Of a stretch of DNA of 21,285 nt, positions 1-7,534 are shown one piece after another. The translations under genes were made by a program, and so were the position numbers. Below the pieces are notes generated by a model that had not been told where the DNA came from, did not search any database, and worked only from the letters and a program-made list of their open reading frames with translations. The stretch's first letter is position 1. Each line of letters opens with the position of its first letter. This DNA comes from Treponema sp. UBA1233 (lineage in GTDB: Bacteria; Spirochaetota; Spirochaetia; Treponematales; Treponemataceae): positions 1 to 21,285 of the forward strand of contig DBWR01000044.1 in the NCBI GenBank assembly GCA_002309305.1, in the 5' to 3' direction.

Positions 1-482
1 GCCATGAACAAAAGCTTTATTGTATGTTCGGGGATTATGTGCTGCTTGACAAAAGACATGGCCGCAAGAACTCCGCTTACAAGTCCCTGCTGATTGTCCT
101 CCACTCCTCGTCCGTAAATCTTTCCGTCTTTTTGAACAAGGGTCCAGGGATCGCTATGCCACAGGCTTTTTTCACCAACAGGAACCACATCCATGTGTGC
201 GCATATCCAGATTGAATAATCATCGTTGATTCCGGGAACTGTCGCCACAAGATTTGACCTGTACCCACAACTTACCCTTTTGTCGGGGGCATCGTAGTGC
301 TTGATGTCCTTTATGCCGTTATCCAAAAGCCATTTTTCCAGGGCCTGAGCCTTTTTTTCCTCACCGTCACCGCCGTTTTCCGGTGCAAGAGCTGGTACCG
401 AAGTAAGGAGCCGTTCAAGTTCCACCATATCGTTTACATGGTCTTCTATGTATTTGCGTAATTGATCAAATTCCTGTGACAT
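1..482 (-). CDS. M20-family metallopeptidase/deacylase, N-terminal part (cut by window edge)
   Basis: The first 160 codons of a zinc-dependent M20 (ArgE/DapE/aminoacylase-type) hydrolase; the rest lies beyond position 1. The start is an ATG at 482-480 preceded by a good ribosome binding site (GGAGG, 5 nt upstream). Two family motifs are visible on translation: CAHMDVVP, where the His is a metal ligand and the Asp is the usual HxD partner, and GRGVEDNQQG, which carries the bridging Asp. Members cleave amide bonds of peptides or N-acyl amino acids, usually in the cytoplasm; the substrate cannot be told from this fragment. It starts 16 nt after the stop of the GGDEF gene, so the two are probably co-transcribed. 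The family call is firm and the specificity is unknown. Confidence 0.88.
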   Translation of the reverse strand, partial: MSQEFDQLRKYIEDHVNDMVELERLLTSVPALAPENGGDGEEKKAQALEKWLLDNGIKDIKHYDAPDKRVSCGYRSNLVATVPGINDDYSIWICAHMDVVPVGEKSLWHSDPWTLVQKDGKIYGRGVEDNQQGLVSGVLAAMSFVKQHIIPEHTIKLLFM

Positions 483-498
483 GTTTTCCTCCGGCAAA

Positions 499-1788
499 TC
501 AGTTGGTTTTTACATTATTTCGTCCGCTGGATTTTGCCATATACATTGCGCGGTCCACACGGTCAAAGGCAAGTTCAGCAGTGTCATTTTCCTGAAGCTG
601 GGTAAGCCCTATGCTGCATGTAAGGTTTTCCACCTGCTCAAAGCTTGATTCTGATATCTTTTTACGAAGTTCTTCCGCAAAATCCCCAAGCTGTTCAAGG
701 TCAATGCCGTAACAGACGCAGATGAATTCTTCTCCACCCCAACGCCCCATCTTTATGTCGCGGCCTTTTATGAACTCATTAGCCAGATTCACAAAATGCT
801 TTAACACGCGGTCTCCGACAGAATGTCCGAGCCTGTCATTCACCTTCTTGAAGAAATCAATATCCAGCATCATCAGGGAAACTTTCTGCCCCTTGCTTTT
901 TACAGCTTCAATGGCATTGGTAATCTCCGTCTCTATCCTTCCGTGGTTAAACACCCCCGTAAGAGCATCTTTAGAAGCTAGGTCTTCGTATTTTTTTAGC
1001 GTATCAAAAAGCTTGAGGGAATCCTCATGAATGTTCTGTACCATAAAGACGAATTTAAAGTCCGTATCGTTTTTGGTAACCGTCCTGCTGAAAACGAGCT
1101 TTACCCATATGAAAACACCCTCAAGATTTTTCATCTGACAGTCAAATGAAGATGTTCTTCCCGGAAGGAGATTTTTCTTAAGGTATTCGGGATCAGTACG
1201 TTCCAGGAACAGGCTCTGGTCATCAGGCCAAATCATATTCACAATCATCATGCGCCAGTCTGTGTATGAGACCGTGTAATTCATGCTGTTGTCTGATATT
1301 TCCGTTACACTTATGCTGTTGGTTGTGTTTTTTATCAAGTCAACATACATTGAAAAAAGATATGTATTCTGTATTGTGCTGACTTTTTTGTCGGTCAAGA
1401 AATCACGAATGTATTCACTGTTGTCCAGCTCGTCAAGCATCAACATATATTTTGTCTTATCCTCATCAAGGGGATAGATGGCTATTTGTACAAGATGGAT
1501 TTTATCCTCATAATTCAGCGTAACCCTGTCAGCATATTTGCCGGCAAATTTTCCAACCATCGGCACGAACACATGATAGTCGTCTGTAATCTTTTTGTCA
1601 CTGTCCTTTAGATGAAACCAGAGTTTTTCAACAAGGTCATGATAACTGCCCTTATCTTCAAGAACTTTTTCAAAGAATCCCGTTTTCTTGACGGTTGTAA
1701 ATATATTACTTTTTGCATCAACAATCAAAATGGCATCTACTTTTTCATAAAAAAAATCTGAAACAGTTTTCCTGTCGTAAACACTCAT
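499..1788 (-). CDS. GGDEF diguanylate cyclase with N-terminal PAS-like sensory region
   Basis: A 429-residue cytoplasmic protein with no membrane segment. The last ~155 residues form a GGDEF domain, starting near DALTGVFNHGR, with DIDFFKKVND and GHSVGD, and a GGEEF active-site loop at about residues 351-355. All catalytic elements look intact, so it should make cyclic di-GMP from two GTP. The RxxD inhibitory site five residues before GGEEF is absent, so product feedback through that site is not expected. The N-terminal ~270 residues look like two PAS-type sensor modules (inferred from composition and length only). An upstream in-frame ATG at 1809 is possible, but the ATG at 1788 has the correct ribosome binding site (AGGAG, about 7 nt away). 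The gene precedes the M20 peptidase in a probable two-gene operon. Confidence 0.9.
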   Translation of the reverse strand: MSVYDRKTVSDFFYEKVDAILIVDAKSNIFTTVKKTGFFEKVLEDKGSYHDLVEKLWFHLKDSDKKITDDYHVFVPMVGKFAGKYADRVTLNYEDKIHLVQIAIYPLDEDKTKYMLMLDELDNSEYIRDFLTDKKVSTIQNTYLFSMYVDLIKNTTNSISVTEISDNSMNYTVSYTDWRMMIVNMIWPDDQSLFLERTDPEYLKKNLLPGRTSSFDCQMKNLEGVFIWVKLVFSRTVTKNDTDFKFVFMVQNIHEDSLKLFDTLKKYEDLASKDALTGVFNHGRIETEITNAIEAVKSKGQKVSLMMLDIDFFKKVNDRLGHSVGDRVLKHFVNLANEFIKGRDIKMGRWGGEEFICVCYGIDLEQLGDFAEELRKKISESSFEQVENLTCSIGLTQLQENDTAELAFDRVDRAMYMAKSSGRNNVKTN

Positions 1789-1823
1789 AGTAATCTCCTG
1801 TTTTATCAAAAAGATTATATGAT

Positions 1824-1852
1824 ATTATAGCAGAAAAACATGCTTATGGCTA
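1824..1852 (-). promoter_or_regulatory. Sigma-70-type promoter for the GGDEF gene
   Basis: Read on the minus strand, TAGCCA (1852-1847, 4/6 match to the -35 box) is followed by a 17-bp spacer and a perfect TATAAT (1829-1824). Transcription would start near 1817, about 30 nt before the ATG. A second TATAAT lies at 1819-1814 but has no good -35 partner. Confidence 0.6.
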
Positions 1853-1860
1853 GCTAAGGA

Positions 1861-2052
1861 TTAGGGATGAAAAGAACCCTCACCCCCAAGCATTTCAAGG
1901 TTGCAGTGAGCTGGAGGGGATGACATGTCATCGTAGAGGTGGAGTCCGTTTCCGCCGCACCATTTCCAGCTTTTGCATTTGGCACATTTACCCTTTTTTG
2001 CCCAGGAGCGGTCCCTCATGTTTTGGTATCGCATATTCCATATACAACGAGT
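1861..2052 (-). pseudogene. Remnant of a radical SAM protein: C-terminal SPASM (4Fe-4S) domain only
   Basis: This minus-strand frame is open from a TAA at 2055-2053 to a TAA at 1863-1861 and encodes about 63 residues. It reads as the end of a radical SAM/SPASM protein: RYQNMRDRSW, then KGKCAKCKSWKW, CGGNGLHLYD and AHCN. The cysteines are arranged C-x2-C-x5-C with a further Cys downstream, the usual ligands of the auxiliary iron-sulfur cluster. The radical SAM core, including CxxxCxxC, is absent; homology stops around 2040-2052, where a LuxR-type remnant begins on the other strand. No ribosome binding site is evident, so this is most likely a decayed 3' end. A free-standing small iron-sulfur protein is possible but less likely. 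Confidence 0.75.
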
Positions 2053-2283
2053 TTAAAGAATCGGATGCAGAAATGTTAAGGCGCGTTTTGGCAAACCAGC
2101 AGTACAAGGTAATCGCAATCGATTTGAACAGAAGGAACCATACGAAACCGTCTGAATAAGGTTTACGACATTCTTGGAGTAGGAGACAGAACTGGATTCA
2201 TTACAACATATTCAGGGTTTGAAGTTGTCTATGAACCAGAACCATCTGAGCCAGCTCCACAAGAGACAAATCCTTCAAGCTGA
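2049..2283 (+). pseudogene. Remnant of a LuxR-type regulator: frameshifted C-terminal HTH
   Basis: Two frames together spell a LuxR/NarL-type helix-turn-helix. One frame gives EFKESDAEMLRRVLANQQ and then IAIDLN (to about 2129). The next frame continues from 2128 as TEGTIRNRLNKVYD, ILGVGDRTGF and a tail rich in Pro and Glu, ending at the TGA at 2281-2283. The canonical form is roughly LN-I-(S/T)-EGT, so about 5 nt appear to be missing at 2127-2130, at the start of the recognition helix. Everything upstream of the HTH (receiver, sensor or membrane domain) is absent. Residues and order fit the family well; the loss of frame and of the N-terminus makes it a pseudogene. Confidence 0.75.
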
Positions 2284-2297
2284 CAGTTCACCCATCC

Positions 2298-3764
2298 CTA
2301 CCTCTCAGAGAATTCAAACAAAGGAATAGAATTCGTTATAGACTTGGACAATGGCTTTATGTGCCTGAGCGGGAGGCGGATTAGTTTAATGCTGTAGCCG
2401 AAATCCCATGCGGGAACTTCTATCGGCTCAACCTTTACCGAACTGTTCCAGTATTCCATTTCAATGTCATAACTTTCTTTTGCATCTTCATCCTGTGGCA
2501 TGGCTAATGGATTGTAACTGGATTTTTCCATGTGGACAAAATTTGTATCTTCCGGTTCTGCATCCACAAGATATGTGTAGGCGACATGGCCTATTCCCTC
2601 GGCTTCGTAATAGTTTTCTCCGCTGCAAAAATATTTTCCGTTTACACTGGCAAAGTTTTTAAATTCCAGTTCCCCGTGCTGCCTGTAGATTTTTTCGTAG
2701 AGCTTATTTCCGTCCCAATCCATGAAATATGAAATGCAGCTTACTTCCTTGTTTTTCCAGTCATCTGGATCATACAGAGTCCTGTGTCCAAAATACAAAA
2801 TGCCGTCATCACTTATTTTTTCCTTGCAGTAATTGTATGCATTATCTGACGTTCTTTCCATAACCTTATATGAGCTTATGAAATTTCCATCCGCAGAAAA
2901 ACGTGCAAGATAGTCTAAGCTATCATCAGCATCTTTAGTTTCCATTATTGTTTGTACAAGGAAAATATCATCATCTCCTGTAACGCCACTTTTCAAATAA
3001 ATGTACCTGATGTCCGAACCGTAATATTTGCATGCCCAGATTTTTTTGAAATTAAGTTTTCCGTCAAGCTGAACGACTGCCTGCCTTTCAAAAGTCCTTC
3101 GTATTTCAAAATACACATTGTCTTCAAAAGCCGCAAGACCAACAAGCTCGTCATTTTGATTTGTATAAACCGTAACGGCGTCCTTTAGGTTTCCGTTCAA
3201 ATCAAATGAAAGGAGGAAAAGGTCCCAGCCTGTCTCTTTAAAATTCACCTGTCCGTCAAACCCAACATAAACGGTGTCCTTTCCGTCATAGGCATAGTAC
3301 TGTGTTTCATACGCCCTTTGATTTTTGAGGCTATAGGATTTATATGCCACCACCCTGTCGTCCTTTATCCTGAAGAATGCAAAACGGTTGTCTGAGAATG
3401 CGGAATAAACAGTAAGTATGATTTCATCTGGACCAAGAGCATAGAGCTTTAGGAAATCATAATGCGTAAACCTTTCACTGAACTCGTAATTATCAAAGCC
3501 TTCGACATCTATCTGCAAGGTTGAACTGTATCTGTTGTCAATGTATTTGTTGATGAAGATTGGAGTCCCCTTGTCCAGGTCCGTGTGGTTCATTCCAAGG
3601 AATGCTTCGTAAACTGTGTTTCCATAACTTACCATGTCCATTTCCATGGTTGTATATCCCTGCAGTAGGTTGATGTTCCTGTCGCCCACATATTCCTTTG
3701 GTCCGGCATAAAGAGCCACGCATGCAAACAAGACCACAGCAAACAGTACAAATGATTTCTTCAT
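2298..3764 (-). CDS. Secreted protein of unknown function, possibly beta-propeller-like
   Basis: A 488-residue protein with a clear Sec signal peptide (MKKSFVLFAVVLFACVALYA). I chose the ATG at 3764 because GGAGG lies 6 nt upstream and the signal peptide begins there; the frame stays open 20 codons further up. The mature part is rich in aromatic and acidic residues and has recurring strand-like blocks of the form hydrophobic-Y/F-Asp-Gly-Lys (for example YAYDGKDTVYVGFDG, SFDLNGNLKD, SADGNFISSY). These resemble blades of a beta-propeller, but this is only a visual impression. There is no lipobox, no membrane segment after the signal and no recognised catalytic motif. It is probably periplasmic or surface-exposed. 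It is transcribed divergently from the small outer-membrane-like gene. Confidence 0.8.
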   Translation of the reverse strand: MKKSFVLFAVVLFACVALYAGPKEYVGDRNINLLQGYTTMEMDMVSYGNTVYEAFLGMNHTDLDKGTPIFINKYIDNRYSSTLQIDVEGFDNYEFSERFTHYDFLKLYALGPDEIILTVYSAFSDNRFAFFRIKDDRVVAYKSYSLKNQRAYETQYYAYDGKDTVYVGFDGQVNFKETGWDLFLLSFDLNGNLKDAVTVYTNQNDELVGLAAFEDNVYFEIRRTFERQAVVQLDGKLNFKKIWACKYYGSDIRYIYLKSGVTGDDDIFLVQTIMETKDADDSLDYLARFSADGNFISSYKVMERTSDNAYNYCKEKISDDGILYFGHRTLYDPDDWKNKEVSCISYFMDWDGNKLYEKIYRQHGELEFKNFASVNGKYFCSGENYYEAEGIGHVAYTYLVDAEPEDTNFVHMEKSSYNPLAMPQDEDAKESYDIEMEYWNSSVKVEPIEVPAWDFGYSIKLIRLPLRHIKPLSKSITNSIPLFEFSER

Positions 3765-3792
3765 CTTAATCCTCCGAGTTTCATCTGACTTG

Positions 3793-3821
3793 ATTCTACA
3801 TTGTGTTAGATAAAATATCAA
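3793..3821 (-). promoter_or_regulatory. Sigma-70-type promoter for the secreted protein gene
   Basis: On the minus strand TTGATA (3821-3816, 5/6) and TAGAAT (3798-3793, 5/6) are separated by exactly 17 bp. Transcription would start near 3786, giving a leader of about 22 nt containing the GGAGG. Confidence 0.7.
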
Positions 3822-3834
3822 CATTACATGCCCC

Positions 3835-3847
3835 GCAGGATACCTGC
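3835..3847. repeat. Short perfect inverted repeat between divergent promoters
   Basis: GCAGG-ATA-CCTGC, with 5-bp arms and a 3-bp centre, lies between the two divergent promoters, about 14 bp upstream of the minus-strand -35 box and 25 bp upstream of the plus-strand -35 box. It could be an operator serving both genes, but the arms are short. Confidence 0.3.
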
Positions 3848-3871
3848 CTGCATTGTAAAATAAAATCTTCC

Positions 3872-3900
3872 TTGCCCGGAGACCTTTTCCATGTTATAAT
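3872..3900 (+). promoter_or_regulatory. Sigma-70-type promoter for the small outer-membrane-like protein
   Basis: TTGCCC (3872-3877, 4/6), a 17-bp spacer and a perfect TATAAT (3895-3900). Transcription would begin near 3907, giving a leader of about 40 nt that includes AGGGGG before the ATG at 3946. Confidence 0.7.
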
Positions 3901-3945
3901 TTAATGTAGTCTGGAGATTTAGTTTTTTTCAAGGGGGTTTTATCT

Positions 3946-4446
3946 ATGAAGAAGTTTATCATATTACTGGCGCTTGTCATTGCTTTTCCGCTATGTGCCT
4001 CTGCAACTGAGGACGGTACAATCTATTCAATAAACGGATATGGTCATTTTGGAAGCCACACTGGATATGGAGTTGACCTTGGACTTACAATCCACACAAG
4101 CCCGGACAGTTTTTTCTCCCCCATAATTTATTTTGGAATGGGTGTTTCCGGTATGGACGATTTAATCATGGGAGACCTTAAGCTTTTGGGTGGAGTCTCA
4201 TGGCATTTTAATGATTTTATATATCTTGATCTGTCTGCCGGAGGACAGGGTTTCCTGTATGCGGGTGATAACACTCCCTTTGGCATTGGTGGAGCCGTTC
4301 TCGTGGATGCAACGGTAATGCTTCATATTGCGGAGATAATAGGAATACGGGCGGGATGCATGACCTCATTCGGAACCAATGGGGCAATGGTTTCTCCCCA
4401 CATAGGACTTGCTTCCATGTTTGATTTTTCATGGCTGTTCAATTAA
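3946..4446 (+). CDS. Small secreted outer-membrane-like protein (beta-barrel-like)
   Basis: A 166-residue protein starting with a Sec signal peptide (MKKFIILLALVIAFPLCASA, probable cleavage before TEDG). The rest is rich in Gly, aromatic and alternating hydrophobic residues (for example GYGHFGSHTGYGVDLGL, YLDLSAGGQGFLYAG) and ends near a C-terminal Phe (FDFSWLFN). That pattern is typical of small 8-stranded outer-membrane barrels. It has its own promoter and ribosome binding site. I do not recognise a specific family, and no enzymatic motif is visible. A soluble periplasmic protein is the alternative. Confidence 0.75.
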   Translation: MKKFIILLALVIAFPLCASATEDGTIYSINGYGHFGSHTGYGVDLGLTIHTSPDSFFSPIIYFGMGVSGMDDLIMGDLKLLGGVSWHFNDFIYLDLSAGGQGFLYAGDNTPFGIGGAVLVDATVMLHIAEIIGIRAGCMTSFGTNGAMVSPHIGLASMFDFSWLFN

Positions 4447-4476
4447 GATACATGCCCCGAAACCAATATTCAATGA

Positions 4477-4505
4477 TTGACTAAAGGGCTTTTATATTCT
4501 ATTAT
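4477..4505 (+). promoter_or_regulatory. Promoter of alaS, placed for a leaderless transcript
   Basis: TTGACT (4477-4482, 5/6), a 17-bp spacer and TATTAT (4500-4505, 5/6). The -10 box ends only 8 nt before the alaS ATG at 4514, so the expected start site (4510-4514) is at or within a few bases of the start codon. Confidence 0.65.
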
Positions 4506-4513
4506 ATTGCATT

Positions 4514-6337
4514 ATGACCGCAAACGAGTTACGTTCTAAATACATTGAATTCTTTAAAAGCAAAAATCATGCCGAGATTTCCGGACAGTCTTTGATACCG
4601 GAAAATGACCCTTCCGTTCTGTTTACCATGGCCGGAATGCATCCTCTTGTTCCATACCTTTTGGGCGAAAAACACCCCGCAGGAACAAGGCTCACTGACT
4701 ACCAGAAATGCATCCGCACAGGTGACATTGACGAAGTTGGAGACCCAAGCCACCTTACCTGTTTTGAAATGCTGGGAAACTGGTCTTTGGGAGACTACTT
4801 CAAGAAGGAATCTATCGCATTTTCATACGAATTTTTAACCAGCCCCAAATGGCTCGCTCTTGATCCAAAAAAGCTTTCGGTTACAGTATTTGAAGGCGAC
4901 GAATCCGCTCCTCGTGACGAAGAAGCCGCCACTTACTGGAAGGAAAACGGAATGCCTGAGGACAAGATAGCCTATCTTCCTGCAAGCGACAACTGGTGGG
5001 CAGCAGGTCCTACTGGTCCATGTGGTCCCGACACCGAGATTTTCTACTGGGTGGGAGAAGGTCTTCCTCCAGAAGGCTCAAACAAAAAGACTGACAGCGC
5101 AAACTGGCTTGAGATATGGAACAACGTTTTCATGCAATACAACCGTATAGATGAAAAGACCCTTGAAAAGCTCCCCAAGCAGAATGTTGACACGGGAATG
5201 GGTCTTGAGCGCACAAACTGCATACTCCAGGGAAAAACCAGCGTCTACCTTACGGAAGTATTCCAGCCGATTATTGCAGAAATTGAAAAGCTTACTTCAT
5301 ATAAATACGGTTCAGATGAAGAAAAGGACAAAAGCGTCCGCATCATCGCAGACCACATCCGCGCATCCGTATTCATTCTTGGCGACCAGAGGGGTGTTTC
5401 TCCGTCAAATGTTGGTGCAGGCTATGTTTTGCGCCGCCTGATCAGACGTTCCGTACGCCATGGACTCAAGCTGGGCATTGACAGGGGATTCCTTGCAGAA
5501 CTGGCGGTTCCGGTAATCGAAAACTTCAAGAACGCATACCCCGAACTTTCAGAGAATTCAGAAAAAATATACAGGGAACTTACAGCAGAAGAAAACAAGT
5601 TCCGTGATACGCTCAAAAAGGGAGAGGCGGAATTCCAGAAGCTCCTTCCAAACCTGATGAAAAACCCGAAAAAGGAGATTTCCGGCAAGGTTGCATTCCG
5701 TCTGTACGATACTTTCGGTTATCCTCTTGAATTGACCCAGGAATTGGGTGCTGAACACGGCTTTACGGTTGATGTTGAAGGATTCAAGGAAGCGGAAAAA
5801 AAGCACCAGGAAGCCTCAAAGTCTCTTGATGCGGGAAAAGCCAAGGGCGGTTTGGCGGAACAGACCGACGTTACCACAAAATACCACACAGCCACCCACC
5901 TTTTGCAGCAGGCTCTTGTAAACGTACTGGGAAACCAGGTTGCACAAAAGGGAAGCAACATCGACAACGAGCGCATGAGGTTCGACTTTACCTTTGAACG
6001 CCCGATGACAGCCGAAGAAATACAGAAGGTTCAGGATATAGTAAACCAGAAGATAAAGGAAGATTTACCCGTAACGATGGAGATAATGACCCTCCAGGAA
6101 GCGGTGGATCAGGGTGCAAGGGCCCTGTTTGCCAACAAATACGGAGAAAGCGTAAAGGTTTACACAATCGGACGCGACCCAAAGACCGACTGGTTCAGCA
6201 AAGAGGTTTGCGGAGGACCCCATGTACAGCATACGGCCCAGATCGGGGACTTCAAGATTGTAAAGGAACAGTCAAGTTCTGCCGGTGTACGCCGCATCCG
6301 TGCAGTAATTTCCGGTGGTTTACCGCTGGATTCTTAA
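4514..6337 (+). CDS. alaS: Alanyl-tRNA synthetase, short form without C-Ala domain
   Basis: Charges tRNA-Ala with alanine in the cytoplasm. The 607-residue protein opens with the family's usual start (MTANELRSKYIEFF...GH-like). It has the class II catalytic core, including CFEMLGNWSLGDYF (motif 2 region) and DTGMGLER (motif 3). The tRNA-recognition region includes GYVLRRLIRRSVRHG. A complete editing domain follows, with zinc ligands in HTATH (458-462) and CGGPH (566-570). It stops just after the editing domain at GGLPLDS, whereas most bacterial AlaRS are about 870 residues; the oligomerising C-Ala domain is missing. From memory, other spirochaete AlaRS are also short. There is no Shine-Dalgarno sequence upstream of the ATG. 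Confidence 0.97.
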   Translation: MTANELRSKYIEFFKSKNHAEISGQSLIPENDPSVLFTMAGMHPLVPYLLGEKHPAGTRLTDYQKCIRTGDIDEVGDPSHLTCFEMLGNWSLGDYFKKESIAFSYEFLTSPKWLALDPKKLSVTVFEGDESAPRDEEAATYWKENGMPEDKIAYLPASDNWWAAGPTGPCGPDTEIFYWVGEGLPPEGSNKKTDSANWLEIWNNVFMQYNRIDEKTLEKLPKQNVDTGMGLERTNCILQGKTSVYLTEVFQPIIAEIEKLTSYKYGSDEEKDKSVRIIADHIRASVFILGDQRGVSPSNVGAGYVLRRLIRRSVRHGLKLGIDRGFLAELAVPVIENFKNAYPELSENSEKIYRELTAEENKFRDTLKKGEAEFQKLLPNLMKNPKKEISGKVAFRLYDTFGYPLELTQELGAEHGFTVDVEGFKEAEKKHQEASKSLDAGKAKGGLAEQTDVTTKYHTATHLLQQALVNVLGNQVAQKGSNIDNERMRFDFTFERPMTAEEIQKVQDIVNQKIKEDLPVTMEIMTLQEAVDQGARALFANKYGESVKVYTIGRDPKTDWFSKEVCGGPHVQHTAQIGDFKIVKEQSSSAGVRRIRAVISGGLPLDS

Positions 6338-6348
6338 AATTGGCTTTT

Positions 6349-6385
6349 CCCCGTGTAACGAAAGCTGCATGGGGTTGTTATATTT
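6349..6385 (+). terminator. Possible rho-independent terminator after alaS
   Basis: CCCCGTG (6349-6355) can pair with CATGGGG (6368-6374), 7 bp including one G-U, around a 12-nt loop. A T-rich stretch (TTGTTATATTT) follows. The T-tract is interrupted, so termination may be partial and allow read-through to the foldase gene. Confidence 0.45.
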
Positions 6386-6441
6386 ATGAAACAGGGCAGG
6401 AAAATGCCTCTCAGGATTCTTTTGATTAAAGAGGAAGGTTT

Positions 6442-7527
6442 ATGAAACGTATAGCTATTGGAATCGCATTGTTTTTGTCACTTGCAGTCTCAGCCTTTGC
6501 ACAAAATGACTTGCAGCCTTTGGCGGTGGTCAAATTGAACAAGTCGGAGACAATCACGTTAAAGCAGCTTAAAAGCCGTGCTACCGCTCTTGAAAAGCAG
6601 GCTGAAGCATTAGGTTCAAAACAAACCCTCACAGTTGATCAGCGCAAGCAGCTGTTGGACACTATGATTCAGGAAAAGCTCATAGTACAGGCAGCCAACA
6701 AGATGGGAATTACAATCAGCGATTCCCAGATAGACGCAGCCTTCGTGAACTCATTCTCACAGCAGCTCGGCCAGCAGGTTACTGAATCACAGCTTTCTGA
6801 CATGATCAAGGCTCAGACCGGAAAGACTCTCGCCGAATACGTTCAGCTTTCAACAGGAATGTCACTTGCAGACTATAAGGCATCAGTAAAAACCCAGCTT
6901 ACCATGCAGCAGTATGTTCTTGCACAAAAGCAGTCCGACTTACAGAAGATTGCCGCAACCGACAAGGAAATCCGCGACTTCTACGATGTAAACAAATCAC
7001 AGTTTGTCAGAAGCGACGGAATGATCCTCTTTCTGGTAGCCGCCCCCAAGGGAAGTGATGCTGTAAAGGCCAAGGCCACAGTAACAGACCTTCGCAACCA
7101 GTATGTAAAGGACAACTCAAAGGAAAATTCAATCATCGCAGAAAGCGGCACTACATATGGAGCCGGCACCGGATATATCGAAAAGAGCTCTGCAATGGCA
7201 CAGAACATGGGTTGGTCAATGGACAAGCTTGTTGAAGTATTTAACAAGAAAGTGGGTTATGTCAGCCCGGTAGAAGAAAACTCCACACAGTTCATGTTCT
7301 ATGTGGTAAAGGAAAAGACCGAAGCCAAGATGCTCACCCTCAGTGATTTGGTTCAGCCGGGAACAACAATCACAGTATACGACTACATCAAGCAGAACCT
7401 TACATATCAGAAGCAGATGGAATACCTTTCACAGGCCATCCAGCAGATTGCAAAAGACCTTGACACAGCAGCAAACGTAGACCGCAAGAAGACAGGTGCG
7501 GAGCTCACAAAGCTGCTTACCTGGTAG
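6442..7527 (+). CDS. SurA/PpiC-like periplasmic foldase (degenerate parvulin)
   Basis: A 361-residue secreted protein with a strong ribosome binding site (GAGGAAGG) and a signal peptide ending in AFA (about residue 20). Residues ~60-180 look like a SurA_N-type helical chaperone domain (LLDTMIQEKLIVQAANKMGI, then SDSQIDAAF). A parvulin-like region follows EIRDFYDVNKSQF, but the usual catalytic His pattern of PpiC domains is not apparent. It may therefore act as a chaperone for exported or outer-membrane proteins rather than a prolyl isomerase. From memory, T. pallidum has a basic membrane/PPIase-type protein in the same place beside alaS. The stop is 7 nt before the nusB start, which suggests co-transcription with nusB. 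Confidence 0.8.
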   Translation: MKRIAIGIALFLSLAVSAFAQNDLQPLAVVKLNKSETITLKQLKSRATALEKQAEALGSKQTLTVDQRKQLLDTMIQEKLIVQAANKMGITISDSQIDAAFVNSFSQQLGQQVTESQLSDMIKAQTGKTLAEYVQLSTGMSLADYKASVKTQLTMQQYVLAQKQSDLQKIAATDKEIRDFYDVNKSQFVRSDGMILFLVAAPKGSDAVKAKATVTDLRNQYVKDNSKENSIIAESGTTYGAGTGYIEKSSAMAQNMGWSMDKLVEVFNKKVGYVSPVEENSTQFMFYVVKEKTEAKMLTLSDLVQPGTTITVYDYIKQNLTYQKQMEYLSQAIQQIAKDLDTAANVDRKKTGAELTKLLTW

Positions 7528-7534
7528 GTTCAAA

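Noticed and set aside
1919..1932. A perfect 14-bp palindrome, GATGACATGTCATC, that looks like an operator.
   Set aside because: It falls inside the SPASM-domain remnant, where it encodes part of the DDMSS segment; no promoter or gene start is nearby.
1936..1962. A stretch ending CCGCACCA that resembles the 3' end of a tRNA.
   Set aside because: No T-loop (TTCRA) and no matching 5' acceptor strand are present; the bases are explained by the WCGGNGLH codons on the other strand.
1978..2001. TTTGGCACATTT as a second sigma-54 promoter.
   Set aside because: There is no GC doublet at the required spacing, and the bases are within the remnant coding sequence.
1920..2159. A 79-codon plus-strand frame starting MTCHRRGG.
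   Set aside because: Its first half is antisense to the SPASM remnant and its second half is the broken LuxR HTH, so it is not a gene of its own.
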